Source: PCPOR2b sp965220385 (GTDB lineage Bacteria > Poribacteria > WGA-4E > PCPOR2b). Taken from it: a stretch of DNA of 64,000 nt. Position 1 is the first letter of the stretch, and the number at the start of each line of letters is the position of its first letter. The notes beneath the pieces were generated by a model. That model was not told the origin of the DNA. It was given only the letters and a program-made list of their open reading frames with translations, and did not search any database. Positions 60,759-64,000 of the stretch are shown here, piece after piece. The translations under genes and the position numbers were made by a program. Location: positions 5,270,001-5,334,000 of the forward strand of contig OZ244825.1 in the NCBI GenBank assembly GCA_965220385.1, written 5' to 3'.

Positions 60759-62378
60759 ATGACAAAGTACATCTTCGTAACTGGCGGTGTAATCTCTGGC
60801 ATCGGAAAAGGAGTAACGACGGCATCGCTCGGTCGCTTGCTCATCAATCGTGGGTTCAAGGTTATGGTGGTCAAAATCGATCCATACCTCAACTCGGACG
60901 CTGGCACGATGAACCCATTTCAACACGGTGAGGTGTTCGTGACCCGGGACGGCGCGGAAACCGATCTCGATCTCGGCAATTACGAACGATTTACAGGGAT
61001 TGACCTCAATCAATACTCGAATTTCACGACGGGTTCGGTATACAGTGCGGTCATTGCCAAAGAACGGCGCGGAGATTATTTAGGGGGAACCGTACAACTT
61101 ATCCCACACATCACCGATGAAATTAAAGAACGTATCTATCAGCTTGGACGCGATAGCGATGCGGAAGTGGTGATTACGGAGATAGGCGGGACCATTGGAG
61201 ATTTTGAGACCCCACCGTTTGTAGAGGCAATCCGGCAGATGGCGGTGGAGGTTGGACGTGAAAATACCATCTTTATTCATGTTTCACTGATTTATACCCT
61301 GCCCAACGGAGAAAGCAAAAGCAAACCGACCCAACACAGCATCCGTACGCTGCAAGAGTACGGCATCCAACCCGATCTCCTGATTTGCCGCACAAGTCAA
61401 CCGATGGGAGAGGGACTCCGGAAGAAAATCTCCCTCCTTTGCGGGCTTCAGGAGGATTATATTGTGGAAGGACTTGACACCAATCTCGTTGATGAAATTC
61501 CACTGAACTTCGAGCGCCAAGGCATGGGGCGCTTGGTGATAAAGAGACTTGGATTGGAAGAACGCCCGTCAAATAATGTCGAGTGGTCGAAAATGGTTGA
61601 TAAACTGAAACACCCCAAACACCGTGCCCAGATAGCAATTGTTGGTAAATATGTTCAGGGTTCCGATACCTATCTCAGCGTGAAAGAAGCACTCAAGCAC
61701 GGTGGAATTGCCAACGAGTCAGCCATAGATGTCAAATGGATTGAGTCTGATATGCTGAGCGAGGACCAAAACTTGGATGAACAGTTCGAAGGAGTCGATG
61801 GGATTCTCATTCCCGGTGGTTTTGGCTACCGTGGCATTGAAGGGATGATTGTTGCATCACGCTATGCACGGGAACAGAAAATTCCATATTTTGGGTTATG
61901 TCTCGGTATGCAGTGCATGGTGATCGACTTTGCACGGCACGTCACAAAATTGAGGCATGCAAACAGTTCTGAATTTGATGAGGAAACGCCCCATCCAGTA
62001 ATTGATTTGATGCTAGATCAACGAGAACAGACCGATCTCGGCGGCACAATGCGACTCGGACTCTACCCGTGCGTTCTCAGGGAAAACACAAAAAGCTATG
62101 AAGCGTATCAGCAACCGATTATCTTGGAACGACATCGCCATCGCTATGAATTGAACAACGACTATCGGGAAACCCTCGAATCCGAAGGATTGTGTTTTAG
62201 CGGGGTATCGCCCGACGAGAATCTGGTCGAAATCACAGAAGTTACTGATCATCCGTGGATGGTCGGGTCACAATTCCACCCCGAATTTCAATCCAAGCCA
62301 CTTGAACCGCATCCACTGTTCCGCGACTTTATCCGCGCTGCCTTACATTATCAACAGCAGCAACCCAATAATCCATAA
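60759..62378 (+). CDS. pyrG: CTP synthase (glutamine-hydrolysing)
   Basis: 540 residues. Amidates UTP to CTP. Synthetase half: YIFVTGGVISGIGKGVTTASLGRLL, DPYLNSDAGTMNPFQHGEVFVT, ITEIGGTIGDFE. Glutaminase half: GVDGILIPGGFGYRG, FGLCLGMQCM (catalytic Cys), QFHPEFQSKP (His, Glu). ATG 60759 follows AAAAGGAG; the TTG upstream at 60735 is unlikely. Full length and intact. Confidence 0.97.
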   Translation: MTKYIFVTGGVISGIGKGVTTASLGRLLINRGFKVMVVKIDPYLNSDAGTMNPFQHGEVFVTRDGAETDLDLGNYERFTGIDLNQYSNFTTGSVYSAVIAKERRGDYLGGTVQLIPHITDEIKERIYQLGRDSDAEVVITEIGGTIGDFETPPFVEAIRQMAVEVGRENTIFIHVSLIYTLPNGESKSKPTQHSIRTLQEYGIQPDLLICRTSQPMGEGLRKKISLLCGLQEDYIVEGLDTNLVDEIPLNFERQGMGRLVIKRLGLEERPSNNVEWSKMVDKLKHPKHRAQIAIVGKYVQGSDTYLSVKEALKHGGIANESAIDVKWIESDMLSEDQNLDEQFEGVDGILIPGGFGYRGIEGMIVASRYAREQKIPYFGLCLGMQCMVIDFARHVTKLRHANSSEFDEETPHPVIDLMLDQREQTDLGGTMRLGLYPCVLRENTKSYEAYQQPIILERHRHRYELNNDYRETLESEGLCFSGVSPDENLVEITEVTDHPWMVGSQFHPEFQSKPLEPHPLFRDFIRAALHYQQQQPNNP

Positions 62379-62489
62379 CGAGTAAGGGATCAAAAACCGA
62401 CCATCGAGTCTCAGAGGGATTTAAAAAATTGCCTTTTTCTGTGTCTCTGTGGTTTCTTTTACGCATTACGTATTAGATGGAGGTCCGTT

Positions 62490-63749
62490 ATGTCTAAAAA
62501 TTACGCCCAAATGCACTCTCGCGCTTGGTATGGCGACGAAGAGATTACACTGACGTTCCCCGAAAATTGGGAAGTCACAACGGTTGCGCCGAACGACGCA
62601 CCCAAGCTCTCAGAAGCAGGGGTTGAAGCCGCATTTGGTCAACCCATCGGTACGCCACGTATTGAAGAAATGGCGCGCGGCAAAAGTAATGCCGTTATCG
62701 TTGTCGATGATCTAAGTAGACCTACACCGGCGGCGGAGGTCATCCCCTTCCTACTCCGTGAGCTGCATCAAGCAGGCATTCCCAAAAACGAAATTCGATT
62801 TGTTGTTGGTCCCGGTTCACATCGCCCTCTTACGGATGAGGAGATAGCGAAGAAAGTAGGGGCTGATATTGCGGCGTCTTATGAAGTAACAAACCACGAC
62901 TTTATGAGCGGAAATCTCCGGGCATTGGGTAACTTAGATGACGGTATGCCAATCTATATCAACCCAGTCGTGGCAGACGCTGATTTCAAAATCTGCTTGG
63001 GCGGTATTTACCCGCACAAAGCGGTCGGATTTGGTGGTGGAGCAAAATTGATTGTTCCTGGCGTTTCGGGCTTTTCCACGATGTTCCACTTCCACAATTA
63101 CTATCCGGGACGAGGTCATGCAGCCGTTGAGAGGCAGCACGAGAAAACTGATGCGCGGGATGTTTCAGAAGAGGCTGCCAGAGTCGTTGGAGTGGATGCC
63201 ATTGTAAACCTGGTCCTCAACAGCAGGCGCGAAATAGCCGGTCTCTTTGTCGGCGATTTAGTGGAGGCGCACCGAGCCGGTGCACGTTTTGCCTTGGAAA
63301 CCTATGGGACAAAGATTCCAGAGACAGTGCGCCAAGAAACGGATGTGATTGTGCTAAACTGCTATCCGATTGACTCGGATGCAATTCAAACCACCAAAAC
63401 ATTCTGGGCACAACGGTATTTCGGTGATGTCTACACGATCGCCGTTAATCCTGCAAGTGATGGGTTCTGCTATCACGGACTCTATGATCTGTTAGATTAT
63501 CCACGTTACCTTAGGCGGAGGGCGAGAGCTCAGGAAACCCCGATGCCATTACCCACACCGAAAATCGAATCTCCAAGCCAAGCGCTGGTTTGGTCGGAGA
63601 ATTTCCCGGCAGACGAGTTTTATAAGGATCATCCCAGTGACATCCTCTTCCGTGAGTGGGATACGCTTGTCAATTTGCTTGCGGAGAAGCTGCCTCAGAA
63701 CGCGAAAGTCGCTGCCTTTCCATGTGCAAGCATCCAAGTGCTGGAGTAA
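62490..63749 (+). CDS. larA: Lactate racemase-like protein (LarA/DUF2088 family)
   Basis: 419 residues. LarA enzymes racemise 2-hydroxyacids with a nickel-pincer cofactor. Here VVDDLSRPTPAAEVIPFLL and VVGPGSHRPLTDEEI are the DLSRP and GxHRxxT motifs; NHDF, GGIYPHKAVGFGGGAKLIVPGVSG contains the second His and the lysine of the cofactor region. Many family members act on sugar acids rather than lactate, which would suit the other sugar-acid genes here. No larB, larC or larE was seen in the window. ATG 62490 follows GATGGAGG. Confidence 0.88.
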   Translation: MSKNYAQMHSRAWYGDEEITLTFPENWEVTTVAPNDAPKLSEAGVEAAFGQPIGTPRIEEMARGKSNAVIVVDDLSRPTPAAEVIPFLLRELHQAGIPKNEIRFVVGPGSHRPLTDEEIAKKVGADIAASYEVTNHDFMSGNLRALGNLDDGMPIYINPVVADADFKICLGGIYPHKAVGFGGGAKLIVPGVSGFSTMFHFHNYYPGRGHAAVERQHEKTDARDVSEEAARVVGVDAIVNLVLNSRREIAGLFVGDLVEAHRAGARFALETYGTKIPETVRQETDVIVLNCYPIDSDAIQTTKTFWAQRYFGDVYTIAVNPASDGFCYHGLYDLLDYPRYLRRRARAQETPMPLPTPKIESPSQALVWSENFPADEFYKDHPSDILFREWDTLVNLLAEKLPQNAKVAAFPCASIQVLE

Positions 63750-63766
63750 GGACATTTATTTTTTCT

Positions 63767-63799
63767 GTAGGAGGGATCTCCGAATCCCGACTTCCTACT
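63767..63799. repeat. GTAGGAGGGATCTCCGAATC repeat copy
   Basis: TGTAGGAGGGATCTCCGAATC followed by CCGACTTCCTAC, an imperfect palindrome in which the outer GTAGGA pairs with TCCTAC. Lies between larA and the final gene. Confidence 0.75.
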
Positions 63800-63853
63800 T
63801 AACGCGTCCGGTGCCTCCCAAGATTTCTTGGGTCAGATATTGAAAGGATTATT

Positions 63854-64000
63854 ATGAGCCAAGAATCAATCAGTCCGTTGCGCATGATTGTTGTGGGCAG
63901 TGGCCGAGGGAAGTCACACGCACGCAGCTTTCTGGCACGACCCAACCAATTTGAACTGGTCGGTTTGGTCGATATTGATGAATCCCGTCTCAAAGCTGCC
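63854..64000 (+). CDS. Gfo/Idh/MocA-family oxidoreductase, 5' end only
   Basis: 49 codons to the window end: a Rossmann start with LRMIVVGSGRGKSHARSFLARPNQFELVGLVDIDESRLKAA. The GSGRGKSHA loop and the acidic VDID after strand 2 mark an NAD(P)-dependent dehydrogenase of this family. AAAGGA precedes ATG 63854. The rest lies beyond the window. Confidence 0.85.
   Translation, partial: MSQESISPLRMIVVGSGRGKSHARSFLARPNQFELVGLVDIDESRLKAA

Overview
The window looks like chromosomal DNA of an uncultivated, diderm, heterotrophic bacterium. Evidence for a Gram-negative-type envelope is kdsB (KDO activation), an Omp85-type outer-membrane protein and TolB-like propellers. The gene mix (several phytanoyl-CoA dioxygenase-like oxygenases, enolase-superfamily dehydratases, Gfo/Idh/MocA oxidoreductases, a sulfatase, GH127, five-blade propeller proteins, acetyl-xylan-esterase-like hydrolases, NHL repeats) and the great number of short interspersed repeats recall Candidatus Poribacteria and related sponge-associated or marine lineages. 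This is inference from gene content; no rRNA or tRNA gene was seen.

Layout. 1-5.7 kb is a defence-type accessory block: an unknown protein, an orphan type I specificity subunit (hsdS), iteron-like repeats, an AAA ATPase plus TOPRIM/DUF4276-like partner, and an MNT nucleotidyltransferase whose HEPN partner seems to survive only as 22 codons. 5.7-18.3 kb holds sugar-acid and small-molecule catabolism (HyuA-like, GNAT, PhyH, two mandelate-racemase-like enzymes, Gfo/Idh, a propeller hydrolase-like protein). 18.3-20.4 kb is an ECF-like sigma factor with a long tetratricopeptide-like C-terminus, followed by a frameshifted relic (20.7-21.3 kb).

21.4-29.6 kb is the most interesting part. A sigma-54 activator without receiver domain is followed by a near-perfect -24/-12 promoter and a run of + strand genes: a degenerate metallophosphatase/thioredoxin/CcdA fusion (split by a 114-bp MITE-like insertion), an FGE-fold protein lacking the FGE cysteine pair, a membrane-anchored coiled-coil protein, an exported ten-cysteine protein carrying a textbook double-glycine leader motif, and an exported C39 peptidase-DUF1573 fusion. 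I read these as a candidate extracytoplasmic system that matures and folds a disulfide-rich secreted peptide.

30-41.5 kb: sulfatase, repeat elements, mannonate-dehydratase-like gene, an iron(III) ABC transporter (fbpABC type) behind a consensus promoter with a Fur-like box, thiE-thiD, and an NHL-repeat protein. 41.5-57.3 kb: a large DUF4097-like/CBM9/POTRA/Omp85 fusion, a polysaccharide-use group (propeller protein, MFS carrier, GH127, two AXE1-type hydrolases of which one has lost its triad), duplicated TolB-like propellers, two PhyH enzymes and a dienelactone hydrolase. 57.3-64 kb: core metabolism (hemE-hemH, kdsB-pyrG), a LarA-like protein and the start of a Gfo/Idh gene.

Throughout, TA-bordered MITE-like elements of several families and CCCGAT-NN-ATCGGG palindromes occupy gene borders and even coding frames, so the genome appears heavily colonised by non-autonomous repeats.
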